Assembly (NCBI GenBank): GCA_965116865.1
Contig: OZ220727.1
Coordinates: forward strand, 434,001-498,000
Origin: Aldehydirespirator sp965116865
GTDB taxonomy: Bacteria; Actinomycetota; Acidimicrobiia; Acidimicrobiales; Aldehydirespiratoraceae
Direction: 5' to 3'
DNA length: 64,000 bases
Positions 1-8,352 of this stretch are shown piece after piece. The translations under genes were made by a program, and so were the position numbers. The first letter of the stretch is position 1; each line of letters starts with the position of its first letter. The notes beneath the pieces were generated by a model, which saw only the letters and a list, made by a program, of their open reading frames with translations, did not search any database and had not been told where the DNA came from.

Positions 1-735
1 CTGCGCGCCGCCGCGGGGATGGTCAACAGCGTGGGCCTCCAGGGATCGGGCACATCGTCTTGGGTGGAGGACGACCTGCCCGCGCTCGTCCGGGAGGGCG
101 CTGACGTGGTGGCGAGCATCTGGGGCGACACCGTCGACGGCTATCGCCGGGCTGCCGACTCGCTGGCCGAGGCGCCTCCGCAGGTGGTGGCGGTGGAAGT
201 GAACGTCTCGTGTCCCAACACCGAGGACGGGATGTGCATGTTCGCACACTCCGCGGAGGCGACCGCGGCTGCGCTGGCCGCGACCGCGGGCTGCGGCCGG
301 CCGCGTTGGGCCAAGCTGAGCCCCAACACGCACGAGCTGGTCGCGGTGGCCGCCGCGGCGGTGGACGGCGGGGCCGAAGCGGTCGTCCTCACCAACACGC
401 TGGCTGGCATGGTCATCGACATCGACAGTCGCCGGCCCGTCCTCGGAGCACTCCGGGGCGGGGTCAGCGGAGCGGCGTTGCGCCCGGTGGCGGTTCGGGC
501 TGTCTACGACGTGAGCGAAGCTCTGCCGGACGTGCCCGTAGTCGGCGTGGGCGGGGTGGCCTGCGGCGTCGACGCCGTCGAGATGCTGCAGGCCGGCGCG
601 TCGGCAGTGCAGGTGGGCACCGCGATCTTCGCCGATCCGCGAGCCCCGTGGCGTGTTCTCGCCGAACTGCGGGAGTGGTGCCGGCGAGTGGGCGTACAAC
701 GAATAGAAGAGCTGATCGGAGCAGCCCATGGATGA
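1..735 (+). CDS. pyrD: dihydroorotate dehydrogenase, 3' part (start lies before the window)
   Basis: This enzyme oxidises dihydroorotate to orotate with FMN in pyrimidine synthesis. The frame is already open at base 1, so the first 60-70 residues are missing. Visible family motifs are NSVGLQGSG near the left edge, EVNVSCPN (substrate and active-site loop), AKLSPN, LTNTLAGMVID and the C-terminal phosphate/FMN-binding run GVGGVACGVDAVEMLQAGAS followed by VQVGTAIF. The motif spacing resembles class 1 enzymes; class 1B cannot be proved without pyrK. It overlaps pyrF by 8 bp, so the two are co-transcribed and probably translationally coupled. Confidence 0.93.
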   Translation: MRAAAGMVNSVGLQGSGTSSWVEDDLPALVREGADVVASIWGDTVDGYRRAADSLAEAPPQVVAVEVNVSCPNTEDGMCMFAHSAEATAAALAATAGCGRPRWAKLSPNTHELVAVAAAAVDGGAEAVVLTNTLAGMVIDIDSRRPVLGALRGGVSGAALRPVAVRAVYDVSEALPDVPVVGVGGVACGVDAVEMLQAGASAVQVGTAIFADPRAPWRVLAELREWCRRVGVQRIEELIGAAHG

Positions 736-1453
736 AGCAGCACCCGCATCCCCGAGCGGTGTCGGCGGTGCCGGCCGGGGGGAGGTCCGCGACCGCCTAG
801 CGTTGGCGCTCGACGTCGACGACTTGGTGGCGGCGTCCCGCCTCGCCCGTTCGCTTGTTGGACACTTCCGGGTCGCCAAGGTCGGTCTTGAACTCTACAC
901 GGCTGCGGGCCCCGAGGCGATAGGAGCAATGGCCGACCTCGGCTACGATGTCTTCTGCGACCTCAAGCTCCACGACATCCCCAACACTGTGGGCCGGGCG
1001 GCCCGAGTGGTGGGAGAGCTGGGCGTCTCGTACCTGACGGTGCATGCCGCCGGCGGCGTGGAGATGCTGCAGGCTGGAGTCGACGGCCTGGCTTCCGGCG
1101 CGACCCGCCCGGCGGGAGTCTTGGCGGTGACGGTGCTCACCAGCGAGGCCGAGGCGGCCGCTACACGCGACCTGGTCGCCGAGCGCATGGAGACGGCATT
1201 CGAGGCTGGCTGTGCGGGCGTGGTCTGTGCCGCGCCCGATCTGACCGCGACCCGCCATGTCCGGCCCGAGCTCCTTCGGGCCGTTCCCGGTATCCGGCTG
1301 GCCACCGACCCGGTGGACGACCAGCGGCGGGTGGCGTCGCCGGTGCAGGCGCTGGCCGCCGGCGCGGACCTGCTGGTCGTCGGCAGGCCGGTGACACGGG
1401 CCGCCGACCCTGTCGAGGCCGCCGAGCGTCTGCACCGAAGCCTCCGGCAATGA
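728..1453 (+). CDS. pyrF: orotidine 5'-phosphate decarboxylase
   Basis: It decarboxylates OMP to UMP, the last step of UMP synthesis, in the cytosol. The 241-residue TIM barrel opens with LALDVDD, which binds substrate, and carries the catalytic array DLKLHDIPNTV with Asp78, Lys80 and Asp83. The C-terminal phosphate gripper reads VVGRPVTRAADP. The first 20 residues are a variable, glycine-rich extension. The ATG sits inside the last codons of pyrD, so the pair forms one operon. The family call is secure. Confidence 0.95.
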   Translation: MDEAAPASPSGVGGAGRGEVRDRLALALDVDDLVAASRLARSLVGHFRVAKVGLELYTAAGPEAIGAMADLGYDVFCDLKLHDIPNTVGRAARVVGELGVSYLTVHAAGGVEMLQAGVDGLASGATRPAGVLAVTVLTSEAEAAATRDLVAERMETAFEAGCAGVVCAAPDLTATRHVRPELLRAVPGIRLATDPVDDQRRVASPVQALAAGADLLVVGRPVTRAADPVEAAERLHRSLRQ

Positions 1454-1592
1454 GGTCTCCCCGCCCGCGGGCTCGATAAATCTCGCGGCGTGTTGCCAGG
1501 ACTCGGACCGTGAGGCCTCCCGGTCCGCAGCCTCGATGCTCCCCGAGCAGACGCAGTTCGACGACCCGGTGGCAAGTCCTCGCCGTCTTGGC

Positions 1593-1598
1593 TAATCT
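1593..1598 (+). promoter_or_regulatory. -10 box TAATCT of mihF, leaderless spacing
   Basis: TAATCT ends 8 nt before the mihF ATG. This is the spacing at which transcription would begin at or next to the start codon. No Shine-Dalgarno sequence is seen. The 153-bp gap between pyrF and mihF otherwise shows only a weak 60-bp similarity between 1451-1482 and 1511-1542. Confidence 0.6.
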
Positions 1599-1606
1599 CA
1601 CAACTT

Positions 1607-1918
1607 ATGTCTAAACCGTTCTCCATTTCCGATGACGGCAGGCGAGAGGCCCTCGCCAAGGCTGCAGTGGTTCGCCGCGAGCGGGCAGAGCTCCGCTTGC
1701 AGCTCAAGGCCGGCGACGTCACCGTCTCGGATCTCCTCGACCGCCTCGACGACGACACCGTCGGGAAGATGAAGGTCCTGACCGTGATCGAGTCGCTCCC
1801 CGGCGTGGGAAAGGTCAAGGCTCGCAAAGCGATGGAGGGCATCGGGATATCCGAGCGCCGCCGCCTGCGCGGTCTCGGCCGCCAGCAGCGCAGCCGGCTG
1901 ATCGACGCCTTCGGCTGA
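1607..1918 (+). CDS. mihF: actinobacterial integration host factor (mIHF)
   Basis: This is a 103-residue nucleoid-associated DNA-binding protein found in actinobacteria and unrelated in fold to proteobacterial IHF. The diagnostic helix-two-turn-helix part is at about residues 64-85 (SLPGVGKVKARKAMEGIGI), followed by a basic tail ending RSRLIDAFG. Its place directly before gmk is the usual actinobacterial order. The stop codon lies inside the block that is duplicated in front of gmk. It is one of the strongest taxonomic markers in the window. Confidence 0.93.
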   Translation: MSKPFSISDDGRREALAKAAVVRRERAELRLQLKAGDVTVSDLLDRLDDDTVGKMKVLTVIESLPGVGKVKARKAMEGIGISERRRLRGLGRQQRSRLIDAFG

Positions 1919-2082
1919 TCGGCGCCTTCGGCTGATCGGCGCCGGGTCGGTAGCCTCGCGGGGGTGACCTCCCTCGAGGACCGTACCGTTGACCGGCGCC
2001 TTCGGCTGATCGGCGCCTTCGGCTGATCGGCGCCGGGTCGGTAGCCTCGCGGGGGTGACCTCCCTCGAGGACCGTACCGTTG
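1906..2082 (+). repeat. 91-bp tandem duplication spanning the mihF 3' end and the gmk start
   Basis: Copy 1 (1906-1991) and copy 2 (1997-2082) are the same over 86 bp at a period of 91. Each carries the end of mihF, a TAGCCT box and the first nine codons of gmk from GTG. Copy 1 has its own box (1951-1956) and GTG (1964), but that frame closes after 20 codons at 2024-2026, because 91 is not a multiple of three. Copy 2 leads into the intact gene. Inside each copy a 17-bp unit is itself repeated. Confidence 0.9.
2042..2047 (+). promoter_or_regulatory. -10 box TAGCCT of gmk, leaderless spacing
   Basis: TAGCCT ends 7 nt before the gmk GTG. An identical box lies 91 bp upstream in the duplicated copy at 1951-1956, so transcription could start at either place. 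Confidence 0.6.
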
Positions 2083-2627
2083 TCATCGTCTCCGGGCCGG
2101 GAGGCGTCGGCAAGGGCACGATCGTCGCGCAGCTGCTGGGGCGCGACCCGAGTTTGTGGCTGTCCCGATCTTGGACGACCCGGCCTCGTCGGCCGTCGGA
2201 GCCGACTGGCGCCTACCGCTTCGTGGACCGCGCCACGTTCGAAGCCGCCATCGACCGGGGCGACTTCCTAGAATGGGTCGAGTTCCTGGACTACCTGCAG
2301 GGCACGCCGCTTCCCGATCCTCCCGTGGGAGCCGACGTGCTGCTTGAGATCGACGTCAGCGGGGGACGGCAGGTGAGGGAGCTAGTGCCCGACGCACTGC
2401 TGGTGTTCGTCGACGCGCCCAGCCGCGAGCACCAGCAGGAGCGCCTCGAGAACCGCGGCGACGACTCCGCCACTGTCGCCCGACGCATGGAGAAGACCGC
2501 TTCGGAGCGCGCTGAAGCGGAAGAGATGGGCTACGAGATAGTGGTGAACGACGAGGTGAGCCGGGCTGTTCGAGCCATCGAGAGCCTGATCGCAGCCGAC
2601 CGTTCCCGGCGCTGCGCCCGACCCTGA
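2055..2627 (+). CDS. gmk: guanylate kinase
   Basis: It phosphorylates GMP to GDP with ATP. The P-loop is GPGGVGKGT at residues 14-22, followed by the GMP-binding region SRSWTTRPRRPSE and YRFVDRATFEAAIDRGDFLE, with LLEIDVSGG further on. At 190 residues it has the usual family length. The GTG start was chosen because it is the second copy of the duplicated start, sits 7 nt after a TAGCCT box and leads into the full P-loop. Confidence 0.94.
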   Translation: MTSLEDRTVVIVSGPGGVGKGTIVAQLLGRDPSLWLSRSWTTRPRRPSEPTGAYRFVDRATFEAAIDRGDFLEWVEFLDYLQGTPLPDPPVGADVLLEIDVSGGRQVRELVPDALLVFVDAPSREHQQERLENRGDDSATVARRMEKTASERAEAEEMGYEIVVNDEVSRAVRAIESLIAADRSRRCARP

Positions 2628-2721
2628 GCCACAGCGACGCTCGGTCGGGCCGGTCCGTCCGCAACGACGGCCGCGGCTGCTAGCGTGAAACTTCCTGTTG
2701 CCAGATCCAGCGGAGTGCGCC

Positions 2722-3123
2722 ATGGCCCACGGCTACGACACGATGATGACGCCGCCCATCGAGGAGCTTCTCGACCGGACAGAGTCCAAGTTCGTGCTCG
2801 TGACTCTGGCTGCGATGAGAAGCCGCGAGATCACCAACTACCTCGGCCAGCTGGGCGGCGGGATCGGAGCGTCCGTGCCGCCGCAGGTGGTCTCCAAGTT
2901 GTCCAAGCCGCTGTCGATCGCTTTGGAGGAGGTCGCCGCCGGCAAGATCGAGGCGGTCGAGGCCAATACCGGCACCGAGGCGGCCGAGCCTGCCGACGGC
3001 TTGGAGATGCTCGCCCAGCAAGCGGATCCTCTCGAAGGCGCCTACCTGCAGGACGTGAGCAACCCGGACCCGGGTCTGGCCGCCGTCGAGTCCCTCGAGT
3101 CGGCCGGCGGCGTCGGCGCCTGA
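2722..3123 (+). CDS. rpoZ: RNA polymerase omega subunit
   Basis: This is the small subunit that helps assemble the beta' subunit of RNA polymerase. The conserved part is at the start: PPIEELLDRTESKFVLVTLA, then SREITNYLGQLGG. The C-terminal 60 residues are acidic and variable, which makes it longer (133 residues) than the short proteobacterial form. The ATG at 2722 is preceded by GGAG with a 6-nt spacer; a TTG 24 bp upstream is in frame but less likely. A TAGCGT box at 2681-2686 may be its promoter. It lies between gmk and coaBC, as in other actinobacteria. Confidence 0.88.
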   Translation: MAHGYDTMMTPPIEELLDRTESKFVLVTLAAMRSREITNYLGQLGGGIGASVPPQVVSKLSKPLSIALEEVAAGKIEAVEANTGTEAAEPADGLEMLAQQADPLEGAYLQDVSNPDPGLAAVESLESAGGVGA

Positions 3124-3198
3124 CAGGCGCACTGTGAGCGCGCCCCGTCGCGTGACGGCGCCTGCCTTCGAACCGGTCTGCCGGCACAGCCCGGCGCC

Positions 3199-4401
3199 AT
3201 GAGCCCACTCCACGGCCGCTGCGTCGTGCTCGGCGTGACCGGCGGCATCGCCGCGTACAAGGCGGCTGAGGTGTGCCGGAGGCTGGTCGGCGCCGGGGCA
3301 CGCGTCGTTCCCGTGCTCACCTCGGGGGCGCTGCGGATGGTGGGAGAGACGACCTTCTCGGCCCTGGCGTCGGAACCGGCGGTCACGCCGCGGTGGGCGG
3401 ACGCCTCCTCGGCCATCCCCCACACCGATCTCGGCCGGCGAGCCGACGCCGTCGTCGTGTGCCCGGCGACGGCCCGCTTGGTCTCGGACCTGCGCGCCGG
3501 CCGCTCCGGCGACATTCTCACGGCCACCCTGCTGGCCACCCGTGCGCCGGTGGTGGTGGCGCCCGCCATGCACACCGAGATGTGGGAGCAGCCGTCGGTG
3601 AAGGAGAACATGGCGGTGCTTGTCGAACGGGGTGTGACCGTCGTGGGGCCGGTGGAGGGCCCCCTCGCCGCCGGCGACTTCGGAGCGGGACGGATGGCGG
3701 CGCCTGCTGAGATCGTGGCCGCAGTCGAGGCGGTGCTCACCCCCCAGGACCTTGACGGCCGACGGGTGCTGGTCACGTCCGGCGGGACCCGCGAGCCGAT
3801 CGACGCGGTGCGGTATGTGGGCAACCGCTCGTCGGGCAAGCAGGGAGCTGCGGTCGCGTGCGAGGCCGCGGCCCGCGGCGCCGAAGTGGTTCTAGTCACC
3901 ACCGAACCCGACCGGGCGCCGTCAGTCGCCCGTGTGGTGACGGTGGAGACAGCCGCAGAGATGGCTGCCGCCGTCGAGTTGGATGCGCCCCGTTCCGACG
4001 CGGTGATCATGGCGGCAGCGGTCGCCGACTTCCGTCCCGCGAACCCCTCAGACGCCAAGTTGAAGAAGGGGCAGGGTGTGCCCCCGCTGGAACTGGAGCC
4101 CACCTGCGACATCCTGGCGTCGCTGGGCGCCTCCAAGCCGCCCGGTCAGGTGCTGGTCGGTTTCGCGGCGGAGACCGATGACCTCGACGCCAACGCGCTC
4201 GAGAAGCTGCGCGGCAAGAACCTCGATGCGATCGTGGCCAACGACGTCTCCAAGGAGCGGGTCGGTTTCGGTCACGACACCAACGAGATCGTGATGTTCA
4301 CTGCCGACGGTGCCCGCCACCACGTCCCCCTGACCACCAAGCGCGAGGCGGCGCGGTCCGTGCTCGACATGGTGGCAGCGCTCTTGCCGGAGGCCCAGTG
4401 A
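3199..4401 (+). CDS. coaBC: bifunctional phosphopantothenoylcysteine decarboxylase / synthase
   Basis: It makes 4'-phosphopantetheine from phosphopantothenate and cysteine in CoA synthesis. The N-terminal flavoprotein half (to about residue 180) has GVTGGIAAYKAAE, the catalytic His75 (HTDL) and APAMHTEMW. The C-terminal synthetase half has TSGGTREPID, GNRSSGKQG, AAAVADFRP and KLKK. By position, His125 replaces the Asn125 and Ala158 replaces the Cys158 of the E. coli enzyme. The His is familiar in actinobacteria from memory; the Ala is discussed as a finding. metK starts on its stop codon (GTGA). Confidence 0.93.
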   Translation: MSPLHGRCVVLGVTGGIAAYKAAEVCRRLVGAGARVVPVLTSGALRMVGETTFSALASEPAVTPRWADASSAIPHTDLGRRADAVVVCPATARLVSDLRAGRSGDILTATLLATRAPVVVAPAMHTEMWEQPSVKENMAVLVERGVTVVGPVEGPLAAGDFGAGRMAAPAEIVAAVEAVLTPQDLDGRRVLVTSGGTREPIDAVRYVGNRSSGKQGAAVACEAAARGAEVVLVTTEPDRAPSVARVVTVETAAEMAAAVELDAPRSDAVIMAAAVADFRPANPSDAKLKKGQGVPPLELEPTCDILASLGASKPPGQVLVGFAAETDDLDANALEKLRGKNLDAIVANDVSKERVGFGHDTNEIVMFTADGARHHVPLTTKREAARSVLDMVAALLPEAQ

Positions 4402-5579
4402 GTACTTGGACGTTCTCCTCGGAGTCGGTGACCGAAGGACATCCCGACAAGATGGCCGACCAGATCTCCGACGCCATCCTCGACGCGCTGCTGGGCGCCG
4501 ACCCCGGCAGCCGCGTCGCCTGCGAGACGCTGCTCACCACGGGCCTGGCGGTGGTCGCGGGCGAGATCCGTACCGAGGCCTACGTCGAGATCCCCAACAT
4601 TGTGCGCCGAACCATCTGTGCCGCGGGCTACGACAACGCGACCTTCGGCTTCGACGGTGACGCCTGCGGCGTGGTGGTGGCAGTTGGCGACCAGTCGCCC
4701 GACATAGCGATGGGCGTCGACTGTCCCGACGAGGATCCTTGCGGTCAGGGCGCCGGCGACCAGGGGATGATGTTCGGCTATGCCTGCGACGAGACCGACG
4801 TCGGGATGCCGCTGCCGATCCATCTCGCCCACCGGCTGGCCGAGCGCCACGCCGAGGTGCGCCGGGCGGGCACGATCCCCTACCTGGGTCCCGACGCCAA
4901 GACCCAGGTCACCTTGGAGTACGAGGGCAGCAGGCCGGTGCGGCTGCGAACAGTGCTCGTGTCCACACAGCACCGGACCGGCATCGACCGCAACCGGATG
5001 ATCTGCCCCGACATCACAGAGCAGGTGATCGAACCGGTGATAGCCGAGCATTGCCCCCAGTTCGCCGACGACGCCTACAACGTGATCGTCAACCCGACCG
5101 GCAAGTTCGAGACCGGAGGGCCGAGGGGCGACACCGGCCTCACCGGTCGCAAGATCATCGTAGACACCTACGGGGGCATGGCCCGCCACGGAGGCGGCGC
5201 CTTCTCGGGCAAGGACCCGTCCAAGGTCGACCGTTCCGCCGCATATGCGGCCCGCTGGGCGGCCAAACACGTCGTGGCTGCAGGCGCGGCGTCGCGCTGC
5301 GAGCTCCAGGTGGCCTACGCCATCGGCGTGGCGGAACCGCTGTCGCTGATGGTGGACACTTTCGGCACCGAGACGGTGGACCGTGCCCGGATCGTCGAAG
5401 CCGTGCGGGAGGTGTTCGATCTGCGCCCCGCAGCCATCGTGCGGGACCTGGGCCTGCTCGAGCCGATCTACACGCCGACCGCCGCCTACGGCCACTTCGG
5501 ACGCGAGCCTGAGAACGGACGGTTCACTTGGGAGAGCACCGACCGTCTCGACGACGTGAAGTCGGCGCTCGGCCTCTGA
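4398..5579 (+). CDS. metK: S-adenosylmethionine synthetase
   Basis: It makes SAM from ATP and methionine, the donor for the methyltransferases encoded nearby. The 393 residues begin with FSSESVTEGHPDKMADQISD (ATP and metal site), have GAGDQGMMFGY in the middle and the P-loop-like GGAFSGKDPSKVDRSAAY at about 258-275. The length is standard. GTG overlaps the coaBC stop by 4 bp, giving translational coupling. The neighbouring priA start lies 66 bp after its stop. Confidence 0.96.
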   Translation: MSTWTFSSESVTEGHPDKMADQISDAILDALLGADPGSRVACETLLTTGLAVVAGEIRTEAYVEIPNIVRRTICAAGYDNATFGFDGDACGVVVAVGDQSPDIAMGVDCPDEDPCGQGAGDQGMMFGYACDETDVGMPLPIHLAHRLAERHAEVRRAGTIPYLGPDAKTQVTLEYEGSRPVRLRTVLVSTQHRTGIDRNRMICPDITEQVIEPVIAEHCPQFADDAYNVIVNPTGKFETGGPRGDTGLTGRKIIVDTYGGMARHGGGAFSGKDPSKVDRSAAYAARWAAKHVVAAGAASRCELQVAYAIGVAEPLSLMVDTFGTETVDRARIVEAVREVFDLRPAAIVRDLGLLEPIYTPTAAYGHFGREPENGRFTWESTDRLDDVKSALGL

Positions 5580-5647
5580 TCTCCGGCGCCCAGGGCCGAC
5601 TCTTCTGCGAGGAGCCCGCCGAGGGGCCGGCCGAGCAGGAGGGTTCT

Positions 5648-7756
5648 GTGGCCGGTGCGCACGAGCAGAGTGCGCCGGGGCCTGACGCGCCCGGCGAGGT
5701 CGAGACGGGATCGGTCCTCGGAACTGCCCCGGCGCTCGTGGTTCGGGTGATGCCGGACGTGGTCGGTCTCGACAGGGAGTTCGACTACGCAGTCCCCGAC
5801 GCATGGCAGGACGACGGGCGCGCCGAGCGTCTGGCGGTGGGCTCGATCGCCCGCATCTCCCTGGGCGGTCGCCTGATACGGGGCTGGGTCACCGAGGTCG
5901 GCGTCGACCCGTCTCCGGGCGTGGTGCTCCGGCCGCTGTCCAAGCTCACCGGCATGGGTCCGCCCGCCGACGTGGTGAGCCTCGCCGGCTGGGCTGCGTG
6001 GCGCTGGGCCGGGCGCAAGGTGCATCTGCTGCGAGCCGCGTCGCCGCCCCGTGTCGTGACTCGTCCGGCTGCTGCTCCGACAGGCGCGGGCGCCGGCGAC
6101 GGTCGGGAGCGGGCGCGCCTTGGACGCTCCACGATCTCGGGCGACGGTTGTCCGTGGACGGGCCGGGGAAGTCCGCTGGGCGATTCGGAAGATGCATCGG
6201 ACGAGGCCACCGGCGACGGTTGGCCGCAGCCGCAGCCGCAGCCGCAGCCGAAGCCGCCGCTATGCTCGACGCCACCAGCACCCTGCCCGACATCCGGCGA
6301 CGGTTGGCCGCAGCCGCAGCCGCAGCCGCACGGTCGCGGCGGAGAGCGCCAGGAGCGGCACCGGTCGGGCGCGGGCGCCGGCGACGGCTCGCTCCGACAG
6401 TACGACGGCTTGTTCGATCGCCCTGGATCGGCGGCCGTGCTGCGGTGTCCGCCCGCGGACGACGGTACGGCGGCGGCACGGGCGGCGGCCCACCGGGGTG
6501 ACGCGCTGATCGTGGTGCCGACGCTGGCCGACGCCCGCCGCGTCGCAGCCGACCTGAGGCACCGGGGGGTGCGGGTCGCTCTGGGCTTCGATGACTGGGC
6601 CGTCGCCGCCGCGGGCGCAACGGTGGTCGGTACCCACACCGCGGTCTGGCTGCCGATGCCGCGGCTGGCTGCGGTCGCCGTGTTCGATGAGCACTCCGAG
6701 GCCCTCCAGAGCGAGCGGTCACCTACATGGCACGCCCGCGATGTGGCCCTCGAGCGGGCCCGAAGGGTCGGGGCGCCGGCTGTGCTGATGTCGCCTGTCC
6801 CGACGCTGGAGGCTTTGGAGGCCGGCGAACTGTGGACGTTCGATCGGCCGACTGAGCGCGCCGGCTGGCCTGTGGTCGAGGTGCTGGACCGCCGTCTCGA
6901 CGACCCGGTCCGGGGCGGGTTGTTCGCCGAGGGCTTGCGCGATCGTTTGACTGCTGTGCCGGGAAGGGTGGCGGTCGTGCTGAACCGGAAGGGCCGCTCC
7001 CGGCTTCTGGCGTGCAAAGCCTGCGGTGAGTTGGTCCGCACCTCCGACGGACGGGCGCCGATGCGGCTCGCGGACGACGAGCTGGTGGCGGCCGACGGCA
7101 GCGAGCGCCGTCCGGTGGTGTGCGCCGGGTGCGGATCTACAGTCCTGCGCAATCTGCGGATGGGCGTGACGCGGGCCCGCGAGGAGCTGTCCGCACTGAT
7201 GGGCGAGCCGGTGGGCGAGCTGACCTCCGAGACGGGCAACCTCGGCTCCGAGCGGATCGCGATCGGCACAGAGGCCGTCCTGTGGCGGCTGGGGTCGGCG
7301 GCGGCGGTCGTGTTCCTGGATTTCGACCAAGAGCTGCTGGCCCCCCGCCAACGAGCCTCCGAGCAGGCGCTGGCGCTGCTGGCCCGGGGCGCCCGGCTGA
7401 CCGGCGGCCGCCGGGACGGCGGCCGTCTGGTGGTCCAGACCCGCCAGCCTGACCATCCCGTCGTGTCGGCGGTGGTGAGGGCCGACCCGTCGATCGTGTC
7501 CACGGTCGAGCGGAACCGCCGCCGGGAGTTGGGCATTCCTCCCTACGGTGCCCAGGCCGTCGTCTCCGGCGCGGGCGCGGAGACCTTCATCGCAACACTG
7601 CGAGCCGCCGCTGACACGGCCGTCGGCATCCGGGGCCCGGTCGGTGGGCGATACCTGCTGCGGGCCCCGAGACGCCGGCCGTTGCTCGATCTCTTGGCTC
7701 GCACCCCCCGGCCTGCTGAGCGCCTGCGGGTGGAGGTGGACCCGCTACGGGTTTGA
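5648..7756 (+). CDS. priA: PriA-like primosomal protein N' without helicase motifs, with a repetitive insert
   Basis: This is a replication-restart protein of the actinobacterial PriA type. The N-terminal 3'-end-binding domain is visible (LVVRVMPDVVGLDREFDYAVP, then GSIARISLGGRLIRGWVTEV). No Walker A (GxGKT) or DEAH-type Walker B is present. Only one CxxCG pair (CKACG) and a CAGCG remain of the zinc site, so the protein should bind DNA but not unwind it. Residues about 140-250 are a low-complexity insert in which GDGWPQPQPQP occurs twice, 84 bp apart and in frame. GTG at 5648 was chosen because AGGAGGG stands 4 nt upstream; an open frame extends back into metK. Confidence 0.85.
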   Translation: MAGAHEQSAPGPDAPGEVETGSVLGTAPALVVRVMPDVVGLDREFDYAVPDAWQDDGRAERLAVGSIARISLGGRLIRGWVTEVGVDPSPGVVLRPLSKLTGMGPPADVVSLAGWAAWRWAGRKVHLLRAASPPRVVTRPAAAPTGAGAGDGRERARLGRSTISGDGCPWTGRGSPLGDSEDASDEATGDGWPQPQPQPQPKPPLCSTPPAPCPTSGDGWPQPQPQPHGRGGERQERHRSGAGAGDGSLRQYDGLFDRPGSAAVLRCPPADDGTAAARAAAHRGDALIVVPTLADARRVAADLRHRGVRVALGFDDWAVAAAGATVVGTHTAVWLPMPRLAAVAVFDEHSEALQSERSPTWHARDVALERARRVGAPAVLMSPVPTLEALEAGELWTFDRPTERAGWPVVEVLDRRLDDPVRGGLFAEGLRDRLTAVPGRVAVVLNRKGRSRLLACKACGELVRTSDGRAPMRLADDELVAADGSERRPVVCAGCGSTVLRNLRMGVTRAREELSALMGEPVGELTSETGNLGSERIAIGTEAVLWRLGSAAAVVFLDFDQELLAPRQRASEQALALLARGARLTGGRRDGGRLVVQTRQPDHPVVSAVVRADPSIVSTVERNRRRELGIPPYGAQAVVSGAGAETFIATLRAAADTAVGIRGPVGGRYLLRAPRRRPLLDLLARTPRPAERLRVEVDPLRV

Positions 7757-7774
7757 GCGGCAAGCGCATCTCCC

Positions 7775-7823
7775 ATTCTTGATGCAGTTGCGCGGCTCCA
7801 TTGCGGACAACTGCATCAAGAAT
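7775..7823. terminator. perfect 16-bp inverted repeat between convergent genes
   Basis: The arms at 7775-7790 and 7808-7823 pair over 16 bp without a mismatch, around a 17-nt loop. It sits 18 bp after the priA stop, and the stop codon of the convergent methyltransferase lies inside the right arm. It is a likely bidirectional terminator, although no clear T-tract follows on either strand. Confidence 0.6.
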
Positions 7824-8352
7824 GATCGGGACTCCGGGTCCATTGCTGGCGGCGAGCCTCGTACATGGCGATGGCGGCTGCGGCGGCCACATTGAGGGAG
7901 CCGACCCGACCGAGCTGGGGAATGAAGCCCACCGCGTCGCAGCCGTCGAGGGTGGCGGCCGACAGGCCGTGATCCTCGTTGCCGACCACCAGGGCGACCG
8001 AGTCGGCGAGGTCCAGCTGGTGCAGCGGCTGAGCCTGGGCGGCGAGTTCGACGCCCACGATCCGGTAGCCGTCCGCTCGTGCCGCCCGCACCGCCGCCAG
8101 TGGGTCGTCGAAGCGGATCCACGACAGGTATCGCTCGGTTCCCATCGACGTCTTGGCCGCCTTGGGCTCCTCGGGGGAGGCGCCGCCGCCCAGGTAGACG
8201 TGCTCGACCCGCTCGGCCGCGGCGGTGCGGGCGATCGCGCCGACGTTGAAGGGGTTCTGCACCCGGTCCAGCACCAGGGCCAGACGCTTGTGGCCGCGCC
8301 TGCGCCAGTCTCGGTGCAGCCGTTTGAGGCCGGTGGAGTCGAGCCGGCTCAT
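7816..8352 (-). CDS. SpoU/TrmH-family RNA 2'-O-methyltransferase
   Basis: This is a 178-residue SPOUT methyltransferase that would use SAM to methylate a ribose in tRNA or rRNA. Motif 1 is LVLDRVQNPFNVGAIARTA, motif 2 VALVVGNEDHGLS and motif 3 VGFIPQLGRVGSLNVAAAAA, the knot that binds SAM. The ATG overlaps the stop of the upstream rsmC-like gene by 4 bp (ATGA), so the two RNA-modifying enzymes are coupled. Short members of this family include TrmH of tRNA G18, but the exact target cannot be read from sequence. Confidence 0.85.
   Translation of the reverse strand: MSRLDSTGLKRLHRDWRRRGHKRLALVLDRVQNPFNVGAIARTAAAERVEHVYLGGGASPEEPKAAKTSMGTERYLSWIRFDDPLAAVRAARADGYRIVGVELAAQAQPLHQLDLADSVALVVGNEDHGLSAATLDGCDAVGFIPQLGRVGSLNVAAAAAIAMYEARRQQWTRSPDHS

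Noticed and set aside
1451..1542. A further 60-bp tandem duplication after pyrF
   Set aside because: Two blocks look similar (roughly three quarters of 32 bases), too weak to separate from G+C-rich chance.
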